NCBI RefSeq assembly: GCF_030295975.1 | Contig: NZ_AP027364.1 | Coordinates: 3,906,001 to 3,970,000, forward strand | Length of the DNA: 64,000 bases | Source of the DNA: Thalassotalea atypica | GTDB lineage: Bacteria > Pseudomonadota > Gammaproteobacteria > Enterobacterales > Alteromonadaceae | Direction of reading: 5' to 3' | Part shown: in pieces, positions 1-7,772 of the stretch | How positions within the stretch are numbered: position 1 is the stretch's first letter | Layout: every line of letters starts with the position of its first letter | Position numbers and translations under genes: made by a program | The notes under the pieces: model-generated | Seen by the model: only the letters and a program-made list of their open reading frames with translations | Databases searched by the model: none | Told to the model about the DNA's origin: nothing

Positions 1-40
1 TGTATTTATTATTGTCATATTTAACCTGCATAACCTTATT

Positions 41-463
41 CTACATTGAAATTTTACGGCGGTTTTGTTTTAACTGTTTTCGATTACTCTTTGCGTTTAA
101 CCGTCTGGTGATTGAACCCTTAGTCGGTTTTGTTGCTCGACGCATTTTTTGTTTTTCTGTCACTTTAAAAATGAGTTTAACCAATTTGTCAATGGCATTA
201 AGTTTGTTTTGTTCTTGGCTCCTAGAGTCTTGAGACTTAATCATTATCACCCCTTCTTTGGTGATACGTTGATCAGAATACGCCAATAACTTTTCTTTAT
301 AAGACTCCGGTAATGAGGAAGCTTTGATATCAAATCTTAAATGAATCGCTGTTGAGACTTTATTGACGTGTTGACCACCAGCACCTTGGGCACGCATCGC
401 CGAAAACGATACTTGATCGAGATTTAAGTGAACTTGACCTCTAATTGGGATATGCTCTGACAC
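41..463 (-). CDS. arfB: Alternative ribosome-rescue factor / peptidyl-tRNA hydrolase ArfB
   Basis: Releases nascent chains from ribosomes stalled on non-stop mRNA by hydrolysing peptidyl-tRNA. The 140-residue protein carries the class-I release-factor GGQ motif at residues 29-31 in the context RAQGAGGQHVNK, and a Lys/Arg-rich C-terminal tail (about residues 105-140) of the kind that enters the empty mRNA channel. It lacks the codon-recognition domains of PrfA/PrfB, and its length matches ArfB (YaeJ). The start is GTG, with AAGG about 8 nt upstream. It is divergent from the GIY-YIG gene 29 bp away. Confidence 0.93.
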   Translation of the reverse strand: MSEHIPIRGQVHLNLDQVSFSAMRAQGAGGQHVNKVSTAIHLRFDIKASSLPESYKEKLLAYSDQRITKEGVIMIKSQDSRSQEQNKLNAIDKLVKLIFKVTEKQKMRRATKPTKGSITRRLNAKSNRKQLKQNRRKISM

Positions 464-492
464 CAGAAAAACCTTAGACTATTTATAATATA

Positions 493-765
493 ATGGCAGA
501 AAATTGGTACGTTTACCTGCTACGTTGTGCAGATCATAGCTTATATTGTGGTGTGACAACAGATACCTCTCGACGCGTTGATGAACATAATCAATCCAAT
601 AAATTAGGCGCTAAGTATACACGTGTTAGGCGACCTGTTGAGTTAGCCTTTGTAGAAGTATGCAAGTCACGCAGCCAAGCTTGCCAACGTGAACACCAGA
701 TAAAACGATTGTCTAAGGAAAAAAAAGAGCTACTTGTTATCACTTACCAAGCAACAAATAGTTAA
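493..765 (+). CDS. GIY-YIG nuclease superfamily protein (YhbQ/UPF0213-like)
   Basis: A 90-residue single-domain protein of the small GIY-YIG family. The WYVYLLRC motif (residues 5-12), YCG at 18-20, the conserved Arg near 27-28 and Glu31 correspond to the GIY, YIG, Arg and catalytic-helix elements. Members of this stand-alone family are suspected DNA or RNA endonucleases, but their cellular role is poorly defined. No extra DNA-binding domain is present. No clear ribosome binding site precedes the ATG, so the exact start is less certain than the family. Confidence 0.85.
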   Translation: MAENWYVYLLRCADHSLYCGVTTDTSRRVDEHNQSNKLGAKYTRVRRPVELAFVEVCKSRSQACQREHQIKRLSKEKKELLVITYQATNS

Positions 766-912
766 TTGTGATTGCAGATTCTCGACAATAACTAGACAGA
801 TGTACGCTTAATTTAGCACTTTTAGTGGTCAGCTTTGTTAAATAATACTTAGTTTTCAACCGATTCTGCTGTTAAAATGCGCGCCGCTTAACGGTTATCA
901 AGGTATTTAGCC

Positions 913-1626
913 ATGTTTATAGAAAATTACTACAATCAGTCTGCGCAAAAAATTAGTTTCACTCGCGAACAAGCCAGTGAATTTGCTAAAGAAATTGCTG
1001 ATGATTTTAACCCTTTGCACGATATTGATGCGAAAAGATTTTGTGTTCCTGGGGATCTGTTATTTTCTGTCATTTTGTCTCAGGCAGCACTTCACAAAGA
1101 GATGGTGTTTGAATTTGCTGGCATGGTATCAAACAATATCGAATTGAACTTCCCACTGCAATTATCAAAAAATAGCTCAGTAGTAGATGATAACCAGAAA
1201 GAATATTTGCGTATTCAAGCGGAAGGTGAAAGTACACAGAACAAAACACTGATTGAATCATTGATCCGTGCCTATGTTGGTTTTTCGGGTCATACTTTTC
1301 CGCATTTGTTAGTGGCATTAATGAAAAAACACAAAGTAATGATCAACCCTGCACGTCCAATGGTGATGTATGAAAGCATGTCATTGCACATGAAGCGTCT
1401 TGATGTTGAAAAAGTTACATTGGAATATTCTTCTTCGACACTGACTATCGATGGTAAGCGTGGCAATGTTGAATTGGCGTTTGACCTAATGTCTAACGGC
1501 GAATGTATCGGTCGCGGTGAAAAGCACATGGTGTTAAGTGGTTTACGAGAGTATTGTTCAGAGACAATGGATAAAGTGTCAGAGCAGTACGTTGAAATGA
1601 AAGACGCATATTATAAAACCCGCTAA
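913..1626 (+). CDS. DUF3581 family protein
   Basis: A 237-residue soluble protein resembling the DUF3581 family common in Alteromonadales, Vibrionales and Pseudomonas. The family has no established function. The N-terminal half contains a stretch (about residues 25-60) with EIADDFNPLHDIDAKRFCVPGD, which recalls MaoC-like hot-dog folds (the N-P-x-H motif of hydratases). This suggests, but does not prove, a hot-dog fold and acyl-CoA-related chemistry. ATG is preceded by AAGG. It stands as a single gene followed by a stem-loop. Confidence 0.75.
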   Translation: MFIENYYNQSAQKISFTREQASEFAKEIADDFNPLHDIDAKRFCVPGDLLFSVILSQAALHKEMVFEFAGMVSNNIELNFPLQLSKNSSVVDDNQKEYLRIQAEGESTQNKTLIESLIRAYVGFSGHTFPHLLVALMKKHKVMINPARPMVMYESMSLHMKRLDVEKVTLEYSSSTLTIDGKRGNVELAFDLMSNGECIGRGEKHMVLSGLREYCSETMDKVSEQYVEMKDAYYKTR

Positions 1627-1644
1627 TCCTTCAACTGTATATCT

Positions 1645-1669
1645 AGCACGGGTTGTTTGAACTCGTGCT
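1645..1669. terminator. Stem-loop after the DUF3581 gene
   Basis: AGCACGGGTT and AACTCGTGCT form a 10-bp stem with one G-U pair around a short loop, 18 bp after the stop codon. No T-run follows, so it is either a weak terminator or an mRNA 3' stabilising hairpin. Confidence 0.4.
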
Positions 1670-1779
1670 GAACAATTCTAAGCGGCTTTGTTAATTAGAA
1701 GTCTGTTAGAAAATAACTTATCAAAAAAACGGCCGGCATAAATAAATGCTAGCCACCTCTATTGGCTACGACCTAAGCA

Positions 1780-2022
1780 CTATTTGCGTATTTTACGACG
1801 ACAAGTAGCAAAGAATTCATCTGTTTTTACTGCACTTTTTTTCATAACGCTTTGGCTTTTCTTCAACCATTTTTTTGCTAGCTCATACTCAAGACTAAGA
1901 ATTGCTAAACCGATTGGGATGAATAAAAATGCGGGGCCGGGCAATAATATAAATAACGTACCAATTACCACTAAAAATCCACCACCGATGGTAATGAGCC
2001 ATTTTTTAACTTGCTTATCCAT
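1780..2022 (-). CDS. Small PGPGW-type membrane protein
   Basis: An 80-residue protein with a hydrophobic segment at about residues 9-45 containing LLPGPAFLFIPIGLAILS, the signature of the putative transmembrane PGPGW family. A very basic tail follows (KKWLKKSQ ... CRRKIRK). Probably one or two short membrane passes with a cytosolic tail. The function of the family is unknown. It appears monocistronic. Confidence 0.7.
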   Translation of the reverse strand: MDKQVKKWLITIGGGFLVVIGTLFILLPGPAFLFIPIGLAILSLEYELAKKWLKKSQSVMKKSAVKTDEFFATCRRKIRK

Positions 2023-2228
2023 ATTAATCCTTAATTTTCCTCAATAACTTTAATTAAAGCAATTCCAAGACCAACTATTTAAATACAATAATAACAAGCA
2101 CTTAAAATATTATTATTTAAGTTGAGTATGAGTTAAGGAGTAAATCGCACCATAAGTTAGTGAAAATGATTATTTTTGTCCAACGAGCAAAGTCTATATG
2201 TTCAACCAACGATACTTACACCAACGGA

Positions 2229-2462
2229 TTACTTTATTTTACCTTGCTTGCATTGTTGCCACTGGTGAAAACTCTTTCTTGCTTTGTCCTTAAGTTGATT
2301 ACTGCGTTTATTATTATTTGGTTGGCGCTGCTTTGCTTGAATATCTTCATATTTTTTCTTGTACTTGTCGCATTTCTTGCTTTTTGCCATGGCATCGAAT
2401 TGTGCTGACATAGTAAAAGTCAAAATCAGCAATATAGACGCGGGAGAAAATTTTTTCATCAT
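2229..2462 (-). CDS. Small secreted Lys/Gln-rich protein of unknown function
   Basis: A 77-residue ORF beginning with tandem ATG codons, with AAGGA upstream. A signal peptide is visible (about residues 1-26, ending near SAQFDAMA). The mature part is about 50 residues, highly charged, with two cysteines (one in KSKKCDKYKKKYED, one in HQWQQCKQGK) that could form a disulfide. I do not recognise a family. It is divergent from the LigE gene, and its own promoter is plausible in the 109-bp gap. Confidence 0.6.
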   Translation of the reverse strand: MMKKFSPASILLILTFTMSAQFDAMAKSKKCDKYKKKYEDIQAKQRQPNNNKRSNQLKDKARKSFHQWQQCKQGKIK

Positions 2463-2571
2463 GCTACATCCTTGTAGAAGGTTAAACTTAATACCAGTGT
2501 AGAAGAGAATATTGCTTTATCAACAACTTAGGCTAACATTTTATTCACTGTGTCTATTTCAAGGATGAAAA

Positions 2572-3420
2572 ATGAAGCCACGACCTCTATTTTATTTAAT
2601 ACTAGTTTGTGTACTACTTAGCATAACGCCATTAAAGGCAATAAAACTGCCGATTCAACTCGCAACCCCCTATAAAGAAAGCGCGAAAATAGAAGAACAT
2701 TATATCAGTGAAAAACTTGATGGCATCAGAGGCTACTGGACTGGGAAACAACTTTTAACCCGATCGGGAAAGGTCATCAGCGCACCAGATTTTTTTACTA
2801 AAAATTGGCCTATGATGCCAATGGAAGGTGAATTGTGGAGTGCTCGTGGAGAGTTTCAAACCATCATGTCTATTGTCAGGAAAAAATCGCCCATCGCGCA
2901 AGAATGGCAAACTATCCGCTTTATGATTTTTGACCTTCCACAGCATACAGGGCTTTTTGAGCAGCGCTTCGCCGCTATGACTCGTGTTGTTAAAACAACA
3001 GACAGTCCCTACTTGCAATTAATAGAACAAATCAGTGTGGAAAGTAACACGCAGCTGCACGCCTACTATAGAAACATTATAAAAAACGGTGGTGAAGGCG
3101 TAATGCTGCATCACAAGCAAAGCTTGTATAAATCAGGACGCACACAGCAACTAATGAAGCTAAAACCATTTATTGATGCCGATGCCACTGTTATTAAGCA
3201 TTTTGGCGGTAAAGGAAAATATGTGGGCATGTTAGGGTCGATACTTGTAAAAACTCCTGAAGGTATCAGTTTTAAAATTGGTAGTGGTTTTAGCGATCAA
3301 GAACGCAAGAATCCGCCGCCTATTGGTGCTATTGTGTCATATAAATACAGTGGTAAAACAAACGCTGGCGTGCCAAAATTTGCCAGCTATCTTCGAATTA
3401 AACAACTTGCTCAGGAATAA
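2572..3420 (+). CDS. ligE: Periplasmic ATP-dependent DNA ligase (LigE type)
   Basis: Minimal ATP-dependent DNA ligase with an N-terminal signal peptide (about residues 1-23, LLSITPLKA), so it should act in the periplasm. Motif I is EKLDGIRG with the adenylated lysine at residue 48. Motif III is present (FMIFDLP), as are motif IV (EGVML) and motif V (LMKLK), followed by a short OB-fold domain ending at residue 282. There is no zinc-finger or helical DNA-binding domain, as in LigE enzymes of Vibrio, Neisseria and Alteromonas, which are proposed to repair incoming or extracellular DNA. The start is ATG with AAGGATG upstream. The lysE gene starts 3 bp after its stop. Confidence 0.88.
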   Translation: MKPRPLFYLILVCVLLSITPLKAIKLPIQLATPYKESAKIEEHYISEKLDGIRGYWTGKQLLTRSGKVISAPDFFTKNWPMMPMEGELWSARGEFQTIMSIVRKKSPIAQEWQTIRFMIFDLPQHTGLFEQRFAAMTRVVKTTDSPYLQLIEQISVESNTQLHAYYRNIIKNGGEGVMLHHKQSLYKSGRTQQLMKLKPFIDADATVIKHFGGKGKYVGMLGSILVKTPEGISFKIGSGFSDQERKNPPPIGAIVSYKYSGKTNAGVPKFASYLRIKQLAQE

Positions 3421-3422
3421 TC

Positions 3423-4037
3423 ATGGAATTTCATTTGTGGCTCTCATTGGTGCTGATTTGCATATTAGGCGCTTTATCACCAGGACCAAGCTTAGCCCTT
3501 GTTGTTAAAAACACCTTAAATGGTGGTCAACAACAAGGCTACGCCACTGCAATAAGTCATGGTTTTGGTGTCGCACTATACGCCGCCATAACAGCAACAG
3601 GTATTGGTATTATCATTGTTAACTCACCAGTACTGTACGCCATCATAAAATATGCTGGCGCGGCATTTTTACTTTATTTAGGAATAAAAGCATTAGTAAA
3701 TAGCACTCGTGAAAGTGCCATTGAAAATGTTGAGCAAGTACCGGCTAACACTGTAAATGGCTGGCGTGATGGTTTTTTGATTGCGTTTTTAAACCCTAAA
3801 TTAGCGATATTTTTTCTCGCGCTTTTCAGTCAATACGTGGACGCTGAAGCGAGCTGGCAACAAAAAGCCATTATGACAGCAACCGTAGGTGGTATTGACA
3901 CACTATGGTACTGCATAGTTGCTTTTGGTTTTTCTCGTGGCCCACTGCTGAAAAAACTAAAAGCAAACAGCGCCATTGTCGATAAAGTCACCGGTGGTTT
4001 CTTAGTCTTATTAGCTGCACGAGTTATCTGGACTTAA
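3423..4037 (+). CDS. LysE/RhtB family amino-acid exporter
   Basis: A 204-residue inner-membrane protein with about six hydrophobic segments. The family signature GALSPGPSLALVVKNTLNGG lies at about residues 16-35, and FLNPKLAIFFLALF is in the middle. Family members export amino acids such as homoserine, threonine or lysine; the substrate cannot be read from sequence. The ATG begins 2 bp after the LigE stop, with AGGA within the LigE stop region, so the two are likely translationally linked. No functional connection to DNA ligation is evident. Confidence 0.85.
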   Translation: MEFHLWLSLVLICILGALSPGPSLALVVKNTLNGGQQQGYATAISHGFGVALYAAITATGIGIIIVNSPVLYAIIKYAGAAFLLYLGIKALVNSTRESAIENVEQVPANTVNGWRDGFLIAFLNPKLAIFFLALFSQYVDAEASWQQKAIMTATVGGIDTLWYCIVAFGFSRGPLLKKLKANSAIVDKVTGGFLVLLAARVIWT

Positions 4038-4038
4038 C

Positions 4039-4950
4039 TCATTCTGACTTGTCGCTAGTAGTCCCTGGATTATATTGAAAAATAAGTACTTTTAAACCTT
4101 TTCCTTGATGAGCTTCCTTGAAAACGTGTGGCGGCTCTATGCGTTCAAGCAATTGACACTCAGGGCATTCCCGCGCAACCTCTTCCAGCAAGAATTTATC
4201 ATCAAGATCAGGAGAGTTTAGACATAACATGGCTAAGCCTTCAGGCTTTAATAATTGCGGAATACGGCGAATGATTTTGCCGTAATCACGTTGAATATTG
4301 ACGCTGCCCTTTTGAAAGGAAGGCGGATCAGCAATTAATAACTCATAAGGTCCATACTTTTTTAATCGCCCGTAAGACTTGAAAATATCAACGCCTTGGA
4401 AGACAACACTTTCAGTTGAGTGATTATTAAGTCGATGATTTTCACGACCCTTTGCCAAAGACGGCTTACTCAAGTCGACATTGACCACTTGACGGGCGCC
4501 ACCGTCGATAGCCGCAACGGAGAAAGCGCAAGTATAAGAAAACAAGTTAAGTACGTTTTTTCCCAGTGCTTTTTCACGTACCCATTGTCTGCCATGGCGC
4601 ATGTCCAAAAACAACCCTGTATTTTGTGCTCGACCTAACTCAATGTGATAGTTCAACCCGTTCTCATCAACAGTTGTATGATTGATCTTTTCACCCCGAA
4701 CCAATTCAAACGGCGCCAGTTTTTGCCAACGGTGCTGCACTTGTACCGAACGACATGATGGTATGCGTTGCTGCAATTCCTGTGCAAGTTGATCAATAAA
4801 ATCTTCAGGTGATTCTTTGTATAAGGTGATCAGAATAACCGGCGATAACCAGTCAACATTAATATGTTCAAATCCAGGGTAGGCATGACCTCGTCCATGA
4901 AATATCCGCTGACATTGGCTTAGATCATTAATTTGAATGTGTTCAAACAT
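4039..4950 (-). CDS. Class I SAM-dependent methyltransferase, RlmI/RlmK-like
   Basis: A 303-residue Rossmann methyltransferase. SAM motif I is NLFSYTCAFSVAA (about residues 135-148), followed by the acidic VNVDLSK. The catalytic DPPSF motif lies near residues 207-211. This matches the branch of methyltransferases that includes the 23S rRNA cytosine-5/guanine-7 enzymes RlmI and RlmKL. It is shorter than RlmI (about 396 aa) and lacks a clear N-terminal PUA domain, so the exact target is open. It is convergent with lysE, with almost no spacer. Confidence 0.78.
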   Translation of the reverse strand: MFEHIQINDLSQCQRIFHGRGHAYPGFEHINVDWLSPVILITLYKESPEDFIDQLAQELQQRIPSCRSVQVQHRWQKLAPFELVRGEKINHTTVDENGLNYHIELGRAQNTGLFLDMRHGRQWVREKALGKNVLNLFSYTCAFSVAAIDGGARQVVNVDLSKPSLAKGRENHRLNNHSTESVVFQGVDIFKSYGRLKKYGPYELLIADPPSFQKGSVNIQRDYGKIIRRIPQLLKPEGLAMLCLNSPDLDDKFLLEEVARECPECQLLERIEPPHVFKEAHQGKGLKVLIFQYNPGTTSDKSE

Positions 4951-4968
4951 ATTTTTTTACCGCATATG

Positions 4969-5002
4969 AAAAGGCCGCATCATACCTTTGATACGGCCTT
5001 TT
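4969..5002. terminator. Bidirectional rho-independent terminator
   Basis: AAAAGGCCG ... CGGCCTTTT forms a stem of 9 bp extended by inner pairs, flanked by A-run and T-run. It sits downstream of the NSS transporter (minus strand) and before the methyltransferase, so it most likely ends the transporter transcript. Confidence 0.8.
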
Positions 5003-5066
5003 CGCTAGCTTTGGCACTGAGTAAACTAAGTATTTGAATCACAGTTCACTCAGTTTATCCTTGGTA

Positions 5067-6488
5067 TTAACCAAAGATGTTAATACCAAAAAATTTCACT
5101 GCCACTGTATTTAAGAAAATACCAAGCAGAATAACTGGAATAAACGTGCTTAACGAGAAGTTAATATACTTTTCAGCAAATGACCCTTTGTATCCTTCAC
5201 GGCCTGTTGCTAGTTCTTCTGATAAATTATGCTTTTTCCAACGGTAGCTGACAAATAAACACAGTAAAAGTCCATTTAACGGTAAAATAGTGTCATAGAA
5301 AATATCGTAAATGACATCAAAGAATGAGCGGGTACCACCTGCGTAGCTTGTAAATTCCGTAAAAAAGCCCACCATGCCAAACGAAACCGTTGCAAACAAT
5401 GCTAATAGGCCACCTGTCATCATTAAAGTAGCCAGTGCTTTCTTACGTGTTTTACCTTTTTCCGTTACCAAATATGAAACAGGTACTTCAATGATAGACA
5501 CCAACGAAGTGATAGCTGCGAAGAACACTAAAATAAAAAAGAACGCTGCTACACCGCTAGCTGCAAAGTAACCAATAGAAGTTTGCAAAGCTAAGAATAT
5601 TTTCGGCAAGAAAGTAAAAATTAATGAAACCGAGCTGTCGCTTAATTCTTGCGGGTTAACTTGAGGATTAAATGAAAACACTGCCGGTAAGATCATTAAA
5701 CCCGCAGTAAACGCTACAGCAGTATCGGTAATGGCTACTAATTTGGCTGAATTAACAATGTCCGTTGAACGGTTGATATAAGAGCCATAGGTGATCAATA
5801 TACCCATACCTAATGACAGCGAGAAAAATGCCTGCGATAAAGCACTGTTAACCACTGACGGAGTAATTTTATCAAACTCAGGAATCAAGAAAAAGCTAAC
5901 GCCAGCCAGCGCATTGTCACGTGTTAGTACGAAAATTACTAACACGACCAACATAATGAACAAAGTAGGCATCAAGGTTTTAGCAGCTTTTTCAATACCG
6001 TCTTTCACACCTGCGGCCAGGATGAAATTCACAATCGCAGCAACAATGATCATTGCGCCAAAAATATAAGAACTATTAATAATTTCGCCGAATGAAGCTG
6101 GTGATGCTAGGTAGGACAAGTTACCCGATAAAGTAATTGCTATGTAGGCAAATATCCATACGGTCAAAACCATATAGAATACCGCAATCATAAATGGCGT
6201 AAGCACACCTAATAAACCAGCAATATTCCAATTCATTCCGCCACCGCCAAGGGCTTTATATGCCCCAACAGGTTCTTTCTCCGTTTTACGACCAATCGCC
6301 ATTTCAGCCATCATGACAGGCAAGCAAACGAGAAAGACGAAAATGGCATAAATCAGTAAAAAGGCACCGCCCCCATTTTTAGCGGCATTGACAGGAAAAC
6401 CAACCAAATTTCCGATACCAACAGCAGAGCCGGCGGCTGCCAAAATAAAGCCAATACGGGAGCTAAAATGTTCTCTTTGTGCGCTCAT
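5067..6488 (-). CDS. Sodium-dependent transporter of the NSS/SNF family
   Basis: A 473-residue integral membrane protein with about 12 hydrophobic segments. The first holds the NSS signature FILAAAGSAVGIGNLVGFP (about residues 13-31), where the unwound TM1 binds Na+ and substrate. The family imports amino acids or related amines with Na+ (LeuT, MhsT, TnaT). The substrate is not predictable here. ATG with AAGGAACC upstream gives a clear start. It is monocistronic, with a strong terminator downstream. Confidence 0.9.
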   Translation of the reverse strand: MSAQREHFSSRIGFILAAAGSAVGIGNLVGFPVNAAKNGGGAFLLIYAIFVFLVCLPVMMAEMAIGRKTEKEPVGAYKALGGGGMNWNIAGLLGVLTPFMIAVFYMVLTVWIFAYIAITLSGNLSYLASPASFGEIINSSYIFGAMIIVAAIVNFILAAGVKDGIEKAAKTLMPTLFIMLVVLVIFVLTRDNALAGVSFFLIPEFDKITPSVVNSALSQAFFSLSLGMGILITYGSYINRSTDIVNSAKLVAITDTAVAFTAGLMILPAVFSFNPQVNPQELSDSSVSLIFTFLPKIFLALQTSIGYFAASGVAAFFFILVFFAAITSLVSIIEVPVSYLVTEKGKTRKKALATLMMTGGLLALFATVSFGMVGFFTEFTSYAGGTRSFFDVIYDIFYDTILPLNGLLLCLFVSYRWKKHNLSEELATGREGYKGSFAEKYINFSLSTFIPVILLGIFLNTVAVKFFGINIFG

Positions 6489-6633
6489 AAGGTTCCTTGA
6501 TTATAGTTATTATTACGTAGCAATTTATTTGTTTTCACCTTAGAAAGGGCGCTATGTAAGGAGTTGTTGTAATTTTTTATTTGCCCGATGCTAGCAAGGA
6601 TTGATGTGCTTGTCTTGTCTTACGAAAAGGATT

Positions 6634-6666
6634 AAGTGCCCAAAGTGTATATTTTTCTGGGCACTT
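6634..6666. terminator. Stem-loop between the HDOD and NSS genes
   Basis: AAGTGCCCA and TGGGCACTT form a perfect 9-bp stem with a 15-nt loop. It lies about 100 bp downstream of the HDOD gene on the minus strand. The T-run is weak on both sides, so termination is uncertain. Confidence 0.4.
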
Positions 6667-6767
6667 TTAGTACAAAACCGCAAAAGACTCTTTTTTTTCA
6701 ATGAGATACGGTTACGAAAAGATTCATACTTTTCATCAATTAATTGCTCTTTCGATGGTTGAATCGT

Positions 6768-7598
6768 TTATTTTGCGTTCATAATAGATAATATGTTTTC
6801 CGCCTCGTTAGTGGCAAACTCTGCCGCTGCGTTTAAATCATGAGTTGAGATACCTAAACTAGCACAAAGACTTTCATCCACTGTTTCATCGTAAGTAAAC
6901 ACCTCAGGGTGGCTGTCAACCAGAGTCAATCGTGACGCTAGGTAAAGCACTTTAACGTCTTTATTAATCTGAATATCTTGCGCTTGGTTATAATGACGAA
7001 TCGGCAAGATAATTTTTTCCGGTATTTGCCATATTTTCAATAATTCCGCTGAGACATCCGTATAGGTGAACCCCAACACTTGCTTTTGTAGCTGCCATGG
7101 TAGGTTGTTAGCATCATAGTTTTCACATTGTTTTGCTAGCTCAGGTTCAATTTTGGCCACAAGCAATTCGCCAAAGTTTTGCAATAAACCCGCAACAAAT
7201 AACCGTTCAATATCACGAATTCCTGCGGTAATTCCTAGGTTTTTACAAGCCAAACCACAAAACACACTCATACGCCAAAAGCGCTTTAAGTCTATCGCTT
7301 GATTAGAAAAATGTTTGAATGCAGAAGCCGCGACATCAACAAGCATCATGTTATAAATAGCTTGCGTGCCAATAATGGTAATAGCTCTTGATATAGTACT
7401 AATTTCACCAGAAAAATTATAAATAGCACTGTTCGCAATTTTAAGCAGCAGTGAGGTCATAGATGGATCGGCTCTGATCACATTGGCGAAATCGTCGATT
7501 GTTGAAGCTTCATCTTCCATCAACTCTTTGACTTTAAAACAGGCATCTGGCAACGCAAATGAACCATTTGCTTGAGCAGCATAATCTATTGCTTGCAT
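6768..7598 (-). CDS. HDOD domain protein
   Basis: A 276-residue single-domain protein. An HDOD (HD-related output) domain occupies about residues 10-210. Recognisable parts are DEASTIDDFANVIRADPSMTSLLLKIANSAIYNF, then the SRAITIIGTQAIYNM helix and the LQNFGELLVAK segment. HDOD domains resemble HD phosphohydrolases but usually lack the metal-binding HD pair, and act in signalling or as scaffolds in stress, motility or c-di-GMP pathways. No receiver, GGDEF or kinase domain is attached. GAGGAA lies upstream of the ATG. The gene stands alone. Confidence 0.85.
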   Translation of the reverse strand: MQAIDYAAQANGSFALPDACFKVKELMEDEASTIDDFANVIRADPSMTSLLLKIANSAIYNFSGEISTISRAITIIGTQAIYNMMLVDVAASAFKHFSNQAIDLKRFWRMSVFCGLACKNLGITAGIRDIERLFVAGLLQNFGELLVAKIEPELAKQCENYDANNLPWQLQKQVLGFTYTDVSAELLKIWQIPEKIILPIRHYNQAQDIQINKDVKVLYLASRLTLVDSHPEVFTYDETVDESLCASLGISTHDLNAAAEFATNEAENILSIMNAK

Positions 7599-7714
7599 AC
7601 TACAATTCCTCGCTAATACTTTTTATTCGCTAATAGGTAGTCCGACAAAATGGTTGCGCTAATAAAGCTTTCGCATCAATTTATGCCAAGATTGATTTAC
7701 TTTACACTGCTTAT

Positions 7715-7745
7715 AAAAAAAGCGCACGGAATCAATCACGTGCGC
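7715..7745 (-). terminator. Terminator of the M28 peptidase gene
   Basis: On the minus strand, GCGCACG and CGTGCGC form a 7-bp GC-rich stem, followed by seven T residues. It lies 28 bp after the peptidase stop codon. Confidence 0.85.
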
Positions 7746-7772
7746 CTTCAATTACATCAGTGAACGTATTAA

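Noticed and set aside
1784-2047. 87-residue plus-strand frame opposite the PGPGW gene
   Set aside because: It is the complement of a gene with a recognisable family motif; no ribosome site or family on the plus strand.
2160-2408. 82-residue plus-strand hydrophobic frame
   Set aside because: It is antisense to a small gene with signal peptide and good ribosome site; the hydrophobicity comes from the AT-rich complement.
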